In this document: positions 8,561 to 17,077 of the stretch, piece after piece
How positions within the stretch are numbered: position 1 is the stretch's first letter
How the letters are laid out: every line of letters starts with the position of its first letter
Assembly: GCF_014076415.1 (NCBI RefSeq)
Contig: NZ_CP043568.1
Coordinates: 1,860,001 to 1,924,000 of the forward strand
DNA: 64,000 bases
Direction of reading: 5' to 3'
Origin: Comamonas testosteroni
GTDB taxonomy: Bacteria > Pseudomonadota > Gammaproteobacteria > Burkholderiales > Burkholderiaceae_C
Program-made: the position numbers and the translations under genes
The notes under the pieces: generated by a model
What the model saw: only the letters and a program-made list of their open reading frames with translations
What the model was told of the DNA's origin: nothing
Database searches by the model: none

Positions 8561-10824
8561 ACGAAGCGATGAACCGGATAGCTGCTGAGCAGGCAAGCTC
8601 CAAACAATTGCCGCCATTGATGCAGGGCTGGCTGGACGCCGTGCTGGCAGTGGCAGCGCATTACCAGATCGATACCTCACGCGAGCGCCTGCGTGTCGAC
8701 GCGGCTTGGGCGGCTGATGGCATGTCCGGCGAGGATTTGCGCCACTGCTTACGCCAGATTGCCCAGCAAGCTGGTCTTGCCGTGACCGAGGTGGCTCCGG
8801 ACCTGATGCGATTGACGGCATGGCGTCTACCCGTGGCCGTACAGCTGCGCGGCGGGCAGGTCGCGGTAGTCACCGCCCTGACCGAAGGCGGCTTGCGTCT
8901 GCTGCTGAGCGGCGATGAGGGCGGCGAGAGCACGCACACGCTGGCCGAGCTGCAGTCCGAGTTGGAGGCCATGGTGGTGCTGCGTCCGTTGCAGTCGGCT
9001 CCCGATTCGCGCGTGGACAGCTACCTGCGCCCCGTGGAGCCTCACTGGCTGCGCGACATCGTGTTTGCCGATCTGAGACCCTACGGCCATATCCTGCTGG
9101 CCTCGTTCATCACCAATCTGATGGCCTTGGGCGGCATTCTGTTTTCCATGCAGGTCTATGACCGCGTCGTGCCGTCGCAGTCCGAACCCACGCTGTACGT
9201 GCTGTTCGGCGGTGTGCTGCTGTCCATTGTGTTTGCCTGGGCCATGCGCGCCGCGCGCATGCACATTACCGACATGCTGGGCAAGCGGGCCGACCTTCGC
9301 ATTTCGGACCGAGTCTTCGGCCATGCGCTGAGAGTTAAGAACAGCGCGCGCCCGCGCGCCACTGGAACCTTTGTGGCCCAGATCCGCGAGTTGGAGCCGG
9401 TGCGGGAGATGCTGACTTCCACCACCGCAGCGGCCGTGGCTGACCTGCCGTTCTTCATCCTGTTCTGCTTCATCTTCTGGATGATTGCCGGCTCGCTGGT
9501 GTGGGTGCCTCTGGCGGCCTTTGTGCTGCTGCTGGCGCCCAGCCTGCTGGCGCAAAAGCGCCTGCGCAACCTGGCCCAGGCCAGCATGCGCGAATCGGCG
9601 CTGCGCAACGCCATGCTGGTGGAGACGGTGCAGGGCATTGAAGACATCAAGCTGCTGCAGGCCGAGCCGCGTTTCCAAAACCAATGGAACCACTACAACG
9701 CCGTAAATGCCGAGTCGGGCCTGAGGCTGCGGGCGTTGCTGCATCACCTGAGCAACTGGATGCAGACGGTGCAGGGCAGTGCTTTTGCCTTTGTGGTGTT
9801 CTTTGGCGCTCCCCAGGTGATGCGCGGCGAGATGAGCACCGGCGTGCTGGTGGCGTCCTCCATTCTGGTCAGCCGCATGCTGGCGCCCTTGTCCAGCGTG
9901 ACCGGTGTGCTCAATCGCTGGCAGCAGGCCAGGATGGCCAGTGACGGCTTGGACCAACTTATGCACCTGCCCGTGGATCACGCCGAGGACGGCAGCCGCG
10001 TCCACCGCCCTGTCATCGAGGGGCGCTACGACTTCAGCGAAGCCGTGTTCAGCTACGACGGCAAGACCCCGGCACTGCAGGTCAAGAAGCTGCAGATCTC
10101 AGCCGGTGAGCGCATCGCCATCCTGGGCCGCAACGGGGCAGGCAAGTCGACGCTGCTGCAGGCGTTGTCGGGCCTGACCGAGCCTGTGAGCGGGCGCCTG
10201 CTGTTGGACGATGTGGCTCTGGCCCACATAGACCCGGCCGACGTGCGCCGCGATGTAGGCCTGCTGACGCAGAATGCCCGCCTGTTCTACGGTTCGTTGC
10301 GCGAGAACCTGCTGTTGGGCGCTCCTCATGCCAGCGATGCGGAACTTGTGACCGCGCTGCTGGACGCTGGCGCCTGGTCCTTCGTGCAGACCCTGCCAAC
10401 GGGGCTGGATCACATGGTCATGGAAGGGGGCTTGGGCTTGTCGGGGGGGCAGCGCCAGAGCCTGTTGCTGGCCCGCCTGCTGTTGCGCCAGCCGCGCGTG
10501 CTGCTGCTGGATGAGCCTACGGCAGCGCTGGACGATGTGGCCGAACGCGATGTGATCGCGCGGTTGCGCAAGCTTGCACCGGGGCGCACTCTGGTCGTTG
10601 CCACGCACCGGCCCGCTGTGTTGCAGGCGGTGGACAAGATCATTGTGGTGGACAAGGGCCAGGTGGTGTTGCAGGGCGCGCGCGATGAGGTGCTCAAGCG
10701 CCTGAATGGCGGTGTCCAACCGGCAGCCCCGCAGCAGAATGTTCGCGTCGTGCAGAGCGGGCGCATGAAGGTCGCGGTGCAGCCGGTGAAAAGGCTGGCC
10801 TCTGCAGAGGAGGGGCAGGAATGA
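8557..10824 (+). CDS. Type I secretion ABC exporter, LapB-like permease/ATPase
   Basis: 755 residues. An N-terminal C39-peptidase-like domain (~20-150) lacks the catalytic cysteine: the matching segment reads WLDAVLAVAAHY. That is known for exporters of RTX/Lap-type proteins, which bind but do not cleave their substrate. A six-helix transmembrane domain (~170-440) precedes the nucleotide-binding domain (~480-715), with Walker A GRNGAGKST (~523), signature LSGGQRQ (~627) and Walker B VLLLDEP. It drives ATP-dependent export across the inner membrane in complex with the flanking TolC-like and HlyD-like proteins. It overlaps both neighbours by 4 bp. The likely substrate is the adhesin encoded upstream. 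Confidence 0.93.
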   Translation: MNEAMNRIAAEQASSKQLPPLMQGWLDAVLAVAAHYQIDTSRERLRVDAAWAADGMSGEDLRHCLRQIAQQAGLAVTEVAPDLMRLTAWRLPVAVQLRGGQVAVVTALTEGGLRLLLSGDEGGESTHTLAELQSELEAMVVLRPLQSAPDSRVDSYLRPVEPHWLRDIVFADLRPYGHILLASFITNLMALGGILFSMQVYDRVVPSQSEPTLYVLFGGVLLSIVFAWAMRAARMHITDMLGKRADLRISDRVFGHALRVKNSARPRATGTFVAQIRELEPVREMLTSTTAAAVADLPFFILFCFIFWMIAGSLVWVPLAAFVLLLAPSLLAQKRLRNLAQASMRESALRNAMLVETVQGIEDIKLLQAEPRFQNQWNHYNAVNAESGLRLRALLHHLSNWMQTVQGSAFAFVVFFGAPQVMRGEMSTGVLVASSILVSRMLAPLSSVTGVLNRWQQARMASDGLDQLMHLPVDHAEDGSRVHRPVIEGRYDFSEAVFSYDGKTPALQVKKLQISAGERIAILGRNGAGKSTLLQALSGLTEPVSGRLLLDDVALAHIDPADVRRDVGLLTQNARLFYGSLRENLLLGAPHASDAELVTALLDAGAWSFVQTLPTGLDHMVMEGGLGLSGGQRQSLLLARLLLRQPRVLLLDEPTAALDDVAERDVIARLRKLAPGRTLVVATHRPAVLQAVDKIIVVDKGQVVLQGARDEVLKRLNGGVQPAAPQQNVRVVQSGRMKVAVQPVKRLASAEEGQE

Positions 10825-12110
10825 CGGAGACAGCAGTGCCCGGTGATACATCGAAGGCCACATCTACAACAACACCAGCGATGAAGGCTGAGGCCGCGTC
10901 CATGCTTTCTCCTATGCCCGGGTCTGCGCGTCGGCGCGCGGCCATGCCGGCCATAGGCGACTTCGACGAGGTACGCGCAAGTCACTCGGATCGCGTGGTG
11001 TGGCTGGTCACGGCCTTTGTGCTGGCCTTTCTGGCCTGGGCCTGGTTCTTCGAGATCGACGAAGTGTCCAACGGCGGTGGCAAGGTGATTCCATCCTCGC
11101 GCGAGCAGCGCATCCAGTCTCTGGAGGGCGGTATTCTGGCCGAGTTGCTGGTGCGCGAGGGCGATATCGTGGAGAAAGGCCAAGTGCTGGCCAAGCTGGA
11201 ACCTACGCGTGGCGAATCCAGTGTGGAGGAGACGGCGGCCCGCTACCGCGCAGCCTTGGCCGCCAGCGTACGCCTGCGCGCCGAGGTTGAAGGGCGCGAC
11301 AACCTGCAGTTTCCTCAGGAGCTGGACGGCCATGCTCAGCTCAAGGCTTCGGAGAGTGCGCTGTTCCGTTCTCGCCGCGCGGCGCTGAGCGATACAGTGG
11401 CCGGTCTGAACCAGGCGCTGGCATTGGTGCGCAAGGAACTGGGCATCACGCAGTCGCTGCAAGCCAGCGGTGCGGCCAGCAGCGTCGAACTCATCCGCTT
11501 GCAGCGCCAGGGAGCAGAACTGGAGCTGAAGATTGCCGAGGCGCGTTCTGGCTACATGGTGCGCAGCCGCGAAGAACTTGCCAAGGCTGATGCGGAGGCG
11601 AAGTCCCTGTCTTCAGTAGTGCGCGGGCGTGCGGATTCACTGGATCGCCTGACACTGCAGTCGCCTGTGCGGGGCGTGGTCAAGAGCCTGCAGGTCACTA
11701 CCATCGGCGGCGTGGTGCCGCCCAACGGCCTGCTGATGGCCCTGGTGCCTCTCGATGACCAGTTGCTGGTGGAGGCCCATATCTCGCCCCGCGACATTGC
11801 CTTCATTCGCCCCGGACAGGAGGCTCTGGTCAAGGTGACTGCCTATGACTACGCAGTCTATGGCGGCCTCAAGGGCCAGGTGGTGACGATTGCCCCGGAT
11901 ACCCAGCGCGACGAGGTCAAGCCCGAAATCGTCTATTACCCGGTTCTGGTGCGCACCGACTCGGACGTGCTTGTGAACAAAGCCGGCCAGCGCATGCCCA
12001 TTGTGCCGGGCATGGTTGCCGCTACCGATATCCGTACGGGCCGCAAGACTGTCTGGGACTATTTGACCAAGCCGCTGAACAAGGCGCGCGAGGCCTTGCG
12101 TGAGCGCTGA
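10821..12110 (+). CDS. HlyD/LapC-type membrane fusion protein of type I secretion system
   Basis: 429 residues. A short cytoplasmic N-terminus (~1-55) is followed by one membrane helix (RVVWLVTAFVLAFLAWAWFF region, ~55-75). Next come a lipoyl-like segment (GGKVIPSSREQRIQSLEGG), a long coiled-coil hairpin and a second half-lipoyl/beta-barrel region ending near the C-terminus. This is the standard plan of HlyD/PrtE/LapC adaptors that link the ABC exporter to TolC across the periplasm. The gene starts within the stop of the exporter gene (ATGA overlap) and closes the three-gene secretion operon. Confidence 0.93.
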   Translation: MTETAVPGDTSKATSTTTPAMKAEAASMLSPMPGSARRRAAMPAIGDFDEVRASHSDRVVWLVTAFVLAFLAWAWFFEIDEVSNGGGKVIPSSREQRIQSLEGGILAELLVREGDIVEKGQVLAKLEPTRGESSVEETAARYRAALAASVRLRAEVEGRDNLQFPQELDGHAQLKASESALFRSRRAALSDTVAGLNQALALVRKELGITQSLQASGAASSVELIRLQRQGAELELKIAEARSGYMVRSREELAKADAEAKSLSSVVRGRADSLDRLTLQSPVRGVVKSLQVTTIGGVVPPNGLLMALVPLDDQLLVEAHISPRDIAFIRPGQEALVKVTAYDYAVYGGLKGQVVTIAPDTQRDEVKPEIVYYPVLVRTDSDVLVNKAGQRMPIVPGMVAATDIRTGRKTVWDYLTKPLNKAREALRER

Positions 12111-12154
12111 AGCCCTGCAGCGCGTGACTTTCGATTTTGATGAAAGAGGATGCC

Positions 12155-12595
12155 ATGAGCATGTTTGAATCTACCTTCCGCCTTTCCACTCTGGTGCTGG
12201 CTGCAGCCGCTTGCATCGCCATGCCGGCCGTGGCTCGTGACAATCCGGAGGATGCTGTCAGCAATCCCGACAAGCTGCAGTATTCCGACATCAATATGCG
12301 CTATGCCGACATGAAGAAGGACTTCGTCCGCGATGGCGTGCTGGCAGAGCAGCTCGAAGGAATTCGCGCCATCCAGCCCGGCATGCCCCAGGATAAGGTG
12401 AAGCAGACGCTGGGCGCACCTCTGACGCAAACTACGGGCCAGAGAGGACAGGAGTGGGACTACAACTTCAAGCTCCGTCAAGCGCAATCCGGCAACCTGC
12501 TGGTGTGCCAGTACAAAGTGGTGTTCGATGAGGCCGGAGCGGTACGCGAGTCTGTCTGGCGCCGCCGGCAATGCCAGCAACTGATGCAGCGCTGA
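12155..12595 (+). CDS. Periplasmic BamE/SmpA-fold protein
   Basis: 146 residues with a signal peptide (cleavage near PAVARD, residues ~25-28). The middle (~73-130) matches the BamE/SmpA-OmlA fold: GMPQDKVKQTLGAP, then WDYNF, then CQYKVVFDEAGAV. There is no lipobox, so it is probably soluble in the periplasm and is not BamE itself. It sits 44 bp after the adaptor gene and may be co-transcribed, which suggests a helper role in surface-protein export or outer membrane assembly. That role is an inference. The start at 12155 has AGAGGA six bases upstream; ATG at 12140 lacks a good ribosome site. Confidence 0.7.
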   Translation: MSMFESTFRLSTLVLAAAACIAMPAVARDNPEDAVSNPDKLQYSDINMRYADMKKDFVRDGVLAEQLEGIRAIQPGMPQDKVKQTLGAPLTQTTGQRGQEWDYNFKLRQAQSGNLLVCQYKVVFDEAGAVRESVWRRRQCQQLMQR

Positions 12596-13099
12596 GGAGC
12601 GGCTGGAACTCTGCCAACATTTGTGTGGTGATGTCTGGCCGGTAGTCATATGCCCGGCCCTATGGGCAAGCGAGCGCGGTCACGCCATAAGCGTCAGCTA
12701 AACCAGGTATTTCATCTGTACGGCACTTTGCAGAGCCAAGACCGATGGTGGTGGGAGCTGTCTTTTTGCGATGTCGGCAGAGGCGCTCAAGCGCGTGATC
12801 GCCGGCAGACGGAGCATGTGAACGCGTCTTGCCAATTGACGGGCACTGTCTGCTGCTCGCCCGCCCCCTTTGGTTGGTCTTCAGGAACGGCTCAGGGGGC
12901 GTCGTCTGTGGGGCGATGATCAATTGAAGGAAGCGGATAAAGGCTTGGACTGGGTGATGCCGGCAATCCAGGCATTGATCATCGCAACTCGGCCGGCCGC
13001 ATTGGGCAGTTGCTGCCGGTGGCCAGATCAAGCATGCCGGTCATCGCATCGCAATGCTGGTCAATGAAGACCGGCGCCCCAATAAGGCCTCTATAGGCC
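12596..13099. other. Intergenic stretch without a recognisable gene
   Basis: About 500 bp between the BamE-fold gene and the convergent DUF4148 gene. Short open frames exist on both strands (for example 12660-13031 minus), but their translations are rich in Cys, Pro and Arg and resemble no family known to me. No promoter, RNA or strong hairpin was recognised. Confidence 0.5.
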
Positions 13100-13444
13100 T
13101 CAGCGAGCGATGGACTGCAAACGAGCTTCCCGCGCTGCTGGAGATTCGCGCAGCAATTCGTTAATCACTTCCTCGCGTGTTTTACCGGGGCCTGCAGGGG
13201 GGACGAAGTTGGGGAAGTTGCTTTCTCCATACGACAGTCGACCGTTTTTCATCGCATCTGCAGTTTCGGCCCTGACTTGATCACGCGTCTTCTGGCTCAC
13301 GAAATGTTCAGGGTGAACAGTCACGCCTTGCTCGTTATTGGCTGGGTGTTCATAGGCTGCCGAAGCCATCCCCGGCATGGCTAGTACAGCTACTGCTGCT
13401 GCGCTTGCAAATACGGACGCGATGGAGAGACGACGTTGAGACAT
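13100..13444 (-). CDS. DUF4148 small secreted protein
   Basis: 114 residues. The signal peptide ends at ASA (~29). The mature part contains KTRDQVRAET and GKTREEVINELL, the repeated K/S-R-x-x-V pattern typical of DUF4148 proteins, which are common and multi-copy in Burkholderiales. Function unknown. The upstream sequence (13445-13460) carries a purine-rich AGGAGCTCC ribosome site. It is transcribed away from the porin operon terminator, so it is probably monocistronic. Confidence 0.85.
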   Translation of the reverse strand: MSQRRLSIASVFASAAAVAVLAMPGMASAAYEHPANNEQGVTVHPEHFVSQKTRDQVRAETADAMKNGRLSYGESNFPNFVPPAGPGKTREEVINELLRESPAAREARLQSIAR

Positions 13445-13668
13445 GGTGGGAGCTCCTAAGAAAGTCGGTGAAACACAATCTCCCGGGCCTTGATAAAGGT
13501 AAGGAGGAGATGTGTGGAGCTTAGAAATCCGACCCCAACAGAAGCGGGACAGCGCGGTGACATTGTTGTCAGCTTCTTCTCATGCCGACCTGGACTGCCC
13601 TTGGGCAGGTAGACATGCCCGGTCTATGTTGTTGAACGAGCCCCGCCTGGGGGGCTGTCGCCTCTTCT

Positions 13669-13707
13669 GAAAAGCGGGTGCAGGCCACCAGGCTACCCGC
13701 ACCCGCT
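13669..13707 (-). terminator. Intrinsic terminator after porin gene
   Basis: Read on the minus strand, AGCGGGTGC (13707-13699) pairs with GCACCCGCT (13681-13673) over a 17-nt loop, followed by TTTT. It lies 18 bp past the porin stop codon and probably ends the hydroxylase-porin transcript. Confidence 0.6.
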
Positions 13708-13724
13708 CCATTTGTGCTCCAACC

Positions 13725-14819
13725 TCAGAACATATGGCGCAGGCCCATGCCAAAGCCAGTCTGATTGACGCCAGGCATTGGCGTTCCACCAGCTTGAGCG
13801 CTGCTTGCTCCAAAGGCCGCATTGCCGCTGTTCTTCATATAGCCCAGCGAGGCATAGGCCGCAGTGCGCTTGGACAGGTTGTAGGTGCCGCGCAGTACCA
13901 GCAACTGACCCTTGACCGCGTTGTCCTTGTACTTGAGCTGGTTGTACTGGGCGTCCACGGTCCATTGCCCAATGGGGTAGGTCACGCCCACAAACCACAG
14001 GTCGTTGCGCGGCGATGCGATATATCCGTCATTCTTGCGACGCATATAGCCACCACCAATCTTGGCGCCGCCAAGCTTCACATAGCCGTTGAGCATGGTG
14101 CGCTTGTCGACTTTGTCGCTGCTGGTCAGCCCCGCGAAAGCACCGGGGCCGCCGCGCAGCTCGTCATGTGCCAGCGCCGCCCCCCATGCCGCTGTGTCGT
14201 ACTTGAGCATGGCCGACCACTCGCGGCAGGTCTTGGAGTCGGTGCTGCTTTCTCCCGCGCAGTTGGTGCCGCCGGGACTGGGGCCCGCATTGACGGCATC
14301 GCGGCCAAAGCTATAGGTCGCGCCGATCGTCAGGCCCGAGAACGTGCCTTTGTAGGAGATCGCATTGTCGGCACGTGCATTGGGAAAGTAGTTGTCCAGA
14401 CTGGCCATGCTGTGCAGGCTCGGGCCGATCACGTCAGCGTCGAGTACGGACCAGAACAGCATGGTGTATTGACGGCCCAGCCCCAGCGATCCCCAGGGGC
14501 CGTTGAGGCTGACGAAGGACTGGCGGCCGAAACCGCGACCGCCCTGGTTGAGAGCTCCGCTGTCGGGGCCGATACCCATCTCCAGCGTGAAGGATGCGCT
14601 CAATCCGCCTCCCAGCTCCTCGCGGCCGCGAAAGCCCAGGCGTGATGGAACGCTGCCCGTCAGATTGGGCATGCGTGTGAGGCTGGACTTGGTTGCGCCC
14701 ACGTTGTTCATGGTTTCGACGGCCGTATCCACGATCCCGTAGATCTGTACGGACGATTGTGCATGTGCCAACCCTCCCACCCCCAGAAGCGCAATGGCGC
14801 TTGCTATCTTCTTCAGCAT
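13725..14819 (-). CDS. Omp32-type Gram-negative porin
   Basis: 364 residues. The signal peptide MLKKIASAIALLGVGGLAHA is followed by QSSVQIYGIVDTAVE, the conserved first strand of beta-proteobacterial trimeric porins. The protein ends in GLRHMF, with the terminal phenylalanine needed for Bam-dependent insertion. Alternating strands and glycine-rich turns fill the body. The start at 14819 has GGAGAC a few bases upstream. Being last in the hydroxylase operon, it probably admits the anionic or aromatic substrate of that pathway. Porins of this family favour anions, but the specific substrate is unknown. Confidence 0.92.
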   Translation of the reverse strand: MLKKIASAIALLGVGGLAHAQSSVQIYGIVDTAVETMNNVGATKSSLTRMPNLTGSVPSRLGFRGREELGGGLSASFTLEMGIGPDSGALNQGGRGFGRQSFVSLNGPWGSLGLGRQYTMLFWSVLDADVIGPSLHSMASLDNYFPNARADNAISYKGTFSGLTIGATYSFGRDAVNAGPSPGGTNCAGESSTDSKTCREWSAMLKYDTAAWGAALAHDELRGGPGAFAGLTSSDKVDKRTMLNGYVKLGGAKIGGGYMRRKNDGYIASPRNDLWFVGVTYPIGQWTVDAQYNQLKYKDNAVKGQLLVLRGTYNLSKRTAAYASLGYMKNSGNAAFGASSAQAGGTPMPGVNQTGFGMGLRHMF

Positions 14820-14926
14820 GAATGTCTCCAATTTTTGATGTCGTTCAGTATTTTTTGCATGCGTGGCTTGATGTGATTGAGCTGTTGAGTCGTGAGCCTC
14901 CTTGCTGGTCGGTTCAAAAACAGTGC

Positions 14927-15730
14927 TTACTTGTGCAGAGACTGGAGCCATTCCCGGCATTCGGACGCAGCTGCGGCAGGCCACTCGACACAGATCGTCT
15001 TGTCCATCTGACGCACTTCTACACGTATGACCTGGCCGGCGCGGCGTGCATTGCGGGCACCTCCGAAGATGCGGGCCCACCAGCCGGATTCGCTGTATGT
15101 GTCCTGTGTAGGGGCTGCGATGGCTGCTGCCATCTGACCCTGCGGTACTGCGCTAGAGGAGACGGTCGAAGCGGGGGCAGGTTTGATATCAGGGCTCGGG
15201 ACAGCTTGCTTGGCCAATGAAGGCATGGTGGACGCTGTCGAGGGGCTGGCGGAGGAATGTGGTGTGGCATCAACGATCAAGCCACCAGCCTCAATGCGAG
15301 CAGCCAGATTGCTGCCAAACTCTTCCCAGAGACGATCGGCCTTGGTTTTCATGACCGACAGGCCGAAGGCGCCCAGGCGGCCCAGCACGTCGACATTGAC
15401 CTTGATCCGTAAATCGGTGCCACCGTTGGCAGCAGGTGTCAGGAACACTTCGCTGGTCTGCTTGAGCGAACTGGCCACCGAGGCATCCTCGCCGGTGCCT
15501 TCCACGCGCATGTATTCCGGAGCGTTCTGTTCGACGATCTTGGTCTTGAGCTTGAACTTGGCGCTGATGAAGGAAATCTTCTGGTGCATCTCCGCCACGT
15601 ATTCCGTGGGGCTGATGACATCGATGGACTTCATCCCGGGCACGGCGCCGGCCATGATCTGCGGATTGAGGAGCAGATCCCAGACCTGCTGGGGAGGGGC
15701 TGAAACGGTCAGGGTTTTTTCAATTTCCAT
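14927..15730 (-). CDS. coxG: CoxG-like SRPBCC protein
   Basis: 267 residues. The N-terminal ~150 residues are a CoxG/SRPBCC-type ligand-binding fold (MEIEKTLTVSAPPQQVWDLL, then GAVPGMKSIDVI). A Pro/Ser/Ala-rich linker and a C-terminal segment with a tryptophan-rich membrane-facing patch (SGWWARIFGG) follow. In CO dehydrogenase clusters CoxG helps anchor the enzyme to the cytoplasmic membrane. The start at 15730 begins the conserved domain and overlaps the end of the small-subunit gene by 11 bp. Its presence suggests the molybdenum hydroxylase is membrane-attached and feeds electrons to the respiratory chain. Confidence 0.85.
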   Translation of the reverse strand: MEIEKTLTVSAPPQQVWDLLLNPQIMAGAVPGMKSIDVISPTEYVAEMHQKISFISAKFKLKTKIVEQNAPEYMRVEGTGEDASVASSLKQTSEVFLTPAANGGTDLRIKVNVDVLGRLGAFGLSVMKTKADRLWEEFGSNLAARIEAGGLIVDATPHSSASPSTASTMPSLAKQAVPSPDIKPAPASTVSSSAVPQGQMAAAIAAPTQDTYSESGWWARIFGGARNARRAGQVIRVEVRQMDKTICVEWPAAAASECREWLQSLHK

Positions 15731-16199
15731 GATGCATCTCCTGTGCTGCATGCAGCACGGACTCGACGATTTGGGTGTAGCCGGTGCAGCGGCAGAGATT
15801 GCCGCTGAGGCCATGGCGCACTTCCTCGCAGCTTGGCTGGGGCGTGTTCTTGAGCAGGTCGCAGGAGGCGATGATGAAACCCGGCGTGCAGTAGCCGCAT
15901 TGCAGGCCGCCGCACTGCATGAAGTTCTTCTGCAGGGGATGCAACTGCTCGTTGGCGGCCAGCCCTTCGATGGTGGTGATGCTGCGCCCCTGAACCTGCA
16001 CGGCCAGCATCAGACAGGATTTGATGACTTCACCGTCAAGCAGCACCGAGCAGGCGCCGCAGGTTCCGGTTTCGCAACCCCGCTTGGTGCCGGTCAGATG
16101 CAGGTCGTCCCGCAGGAAATCCGATAGCAGTCGCCGTGACGCGACTTCGGCGCTATGCGATTCGCCGTTGACCTGGCATTCGATGCGATGCGTGCTCAT
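15720..16199 (-). CDS. Molybdenum hydroxylase small subunit, two [2Fe-2S] clusters (CoxS type)
   Basis: 159 residues. The plant-ferredoxin-type N-terminal domain has GCETGTCGACSV plus a later Cys (KSC), binding the first [2Fe-2S] cluster. The C-terminal four-helix domain has CGGLQCGYCTPG and CRCTGY, binding the second. This is the electron-transfer subunit of the xanthine oxidase/CO dehydrogenase family, passing electrons from the Mo centre to FAD. It overlaps the medium subunit by 4 bp and coxG by 11 bp, so translation is coupled. Length and motifs are typical and all eight cluster cysteines are present. Confidence 0.95.
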   Translation of the reverse strand: MSTHRIECQVNGESHSAEVASRRLLSDFLRDDLHLTGTKRGCETGTCGACSVLLDGEVIKSCLMLAVQVQGRSITTIEGLAANEQLHPLQKNFMQCGGLQCGYCTPGFIIASCDLLKNTPQPSCEEVRHGLSGNLCRCTGYTQIVESVLHAAQEMHHGN

Positions 16200-17077
16200 G
16201 CGGCAACTCCTTCATTGATATCGATTCCGAACAGCGTGGCCACCGTGCGGCGGGTTACCGTGCGCACCATGGCGCGGCGAAACTCGCTGCTGCCCCGCAG
16301 GTCGGAGACCGGCTGGATGTCCTCGGCCACGATGCTTGCGACCTCTGCAGCGAGCTGCGCATTCACGGTTTTGCCGCGCAAGCAGTCTTCGGCACGGCGC
16401 AGCCTTGTGGGAATGGGGGTGGATGCCCCAACGGCCAGGCGTGCCTGGTGGCATATCTGCCCTTCTCTTTGCACGACCAGGGCTACGCTGACCAGGGGGC
16501 GGTGCTCTGCTGCCGTGCGCAGAAAGCGCGTGTATTCCCCCTGGGTGCCGGGAGCCTGCAGCGGAACACGAACTTCAAGGAGTACCTCATCGGGCTCCAT
16601 GGCCGTGGTGTAGTAGTCGACCAAAAACTCTTCCATCGACAACACGCGCTCTCCGCGTGTGCTGCCCAGAACGACCGAGGCATCGAGGGCCATGAGACAG
16701 CCGGGAGGGTCCGTGGATGGGTCGGCATAGCAGAGATTGCCGCCAATCGTGCCCTGGTTGCGCACCTGGGGATTGGCCACCTGGGCGGCCATCCGGGCCA
16801 GCACAGGTGCATGCGCTTTCACGAGCTCGGAGCGAGCCACATCGATATGGCGGCTCATGGCACCGATACGCAGACCTTGGTGCGGATCGAAATCGATGCC
16901 ATGCAGCCGGGGCAGCCTCGCCACCGAGATCAGGTGCGTGGGCGCAAGCATGCGTTGGCGCATGGCCAGCATCAGCGCCGACCCGCCCGCGATGATGCGT
17001 GCATCGTCGCCGTACTCGGCAAGCATCTGGCTGGCCTCCGCAACCGAGCGGGGCTCCGCAAAATCAAATTCACGCAT
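16196..17077 (-). CDS. Molybdenum hydroxylase medium subunit, FAD-binding (CoxM type)
   Basis: 293 residues. It begins MREFDFAEPRSVAEA. The FAD-binding signatures of the family are visible: AGGSALMLAMRQRM (pyrophosphate loop, ~32) and TIGGNLCYADPSTD (~107). The C-terminal CO-dehydrogenase flavoprotein domain follows. It takes electrons from the iron-sulphur subunit and passes them to the final acceptor. The start at 17077 overlaps the large-subunit gene by 8 bp. Confidence 0.93.
   Translation of the reverse strand: MREFDFAEPRSVAEASQMLAEYGDDARIIAGGSALMLAMRQRMLAPTHLISVARLPRLHGIDFDPHQGLRIGAMSRHIDVARSELVKAHAPVLARMAAQVANPQVRNQGTIGGNLCYADPSTDPPGCLMALDASVVLGSTRGERVLSMEEFLVDYYTTAMEPDEVLLEVRVPLQAPGTQGEYTRFLRTAAEHRPLVSVALVVQREGQICHQARLAVGASTPIPTRLRRAEDCLRGKTVNAQLAAEVASIVAEDIQPVSDLRGSSEFRRAMVRTVTRRTVATLFGIDINEGVAA

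Noticed and set aside
10443..10449. A second G7 run, in the LSGGQ codons of the ABC exporter
   Set aside because: The frame is intact across it and it encodes the conserved signature, so it is not a frame break. It does show that G7 can be read correctly in this sequence.
12660..13031. 123-codon minus-strand frame after the BamE-fold gene
   Set aside because: No signal peptide, motif or family resemblance; the composition looks like random high-GC sequence.
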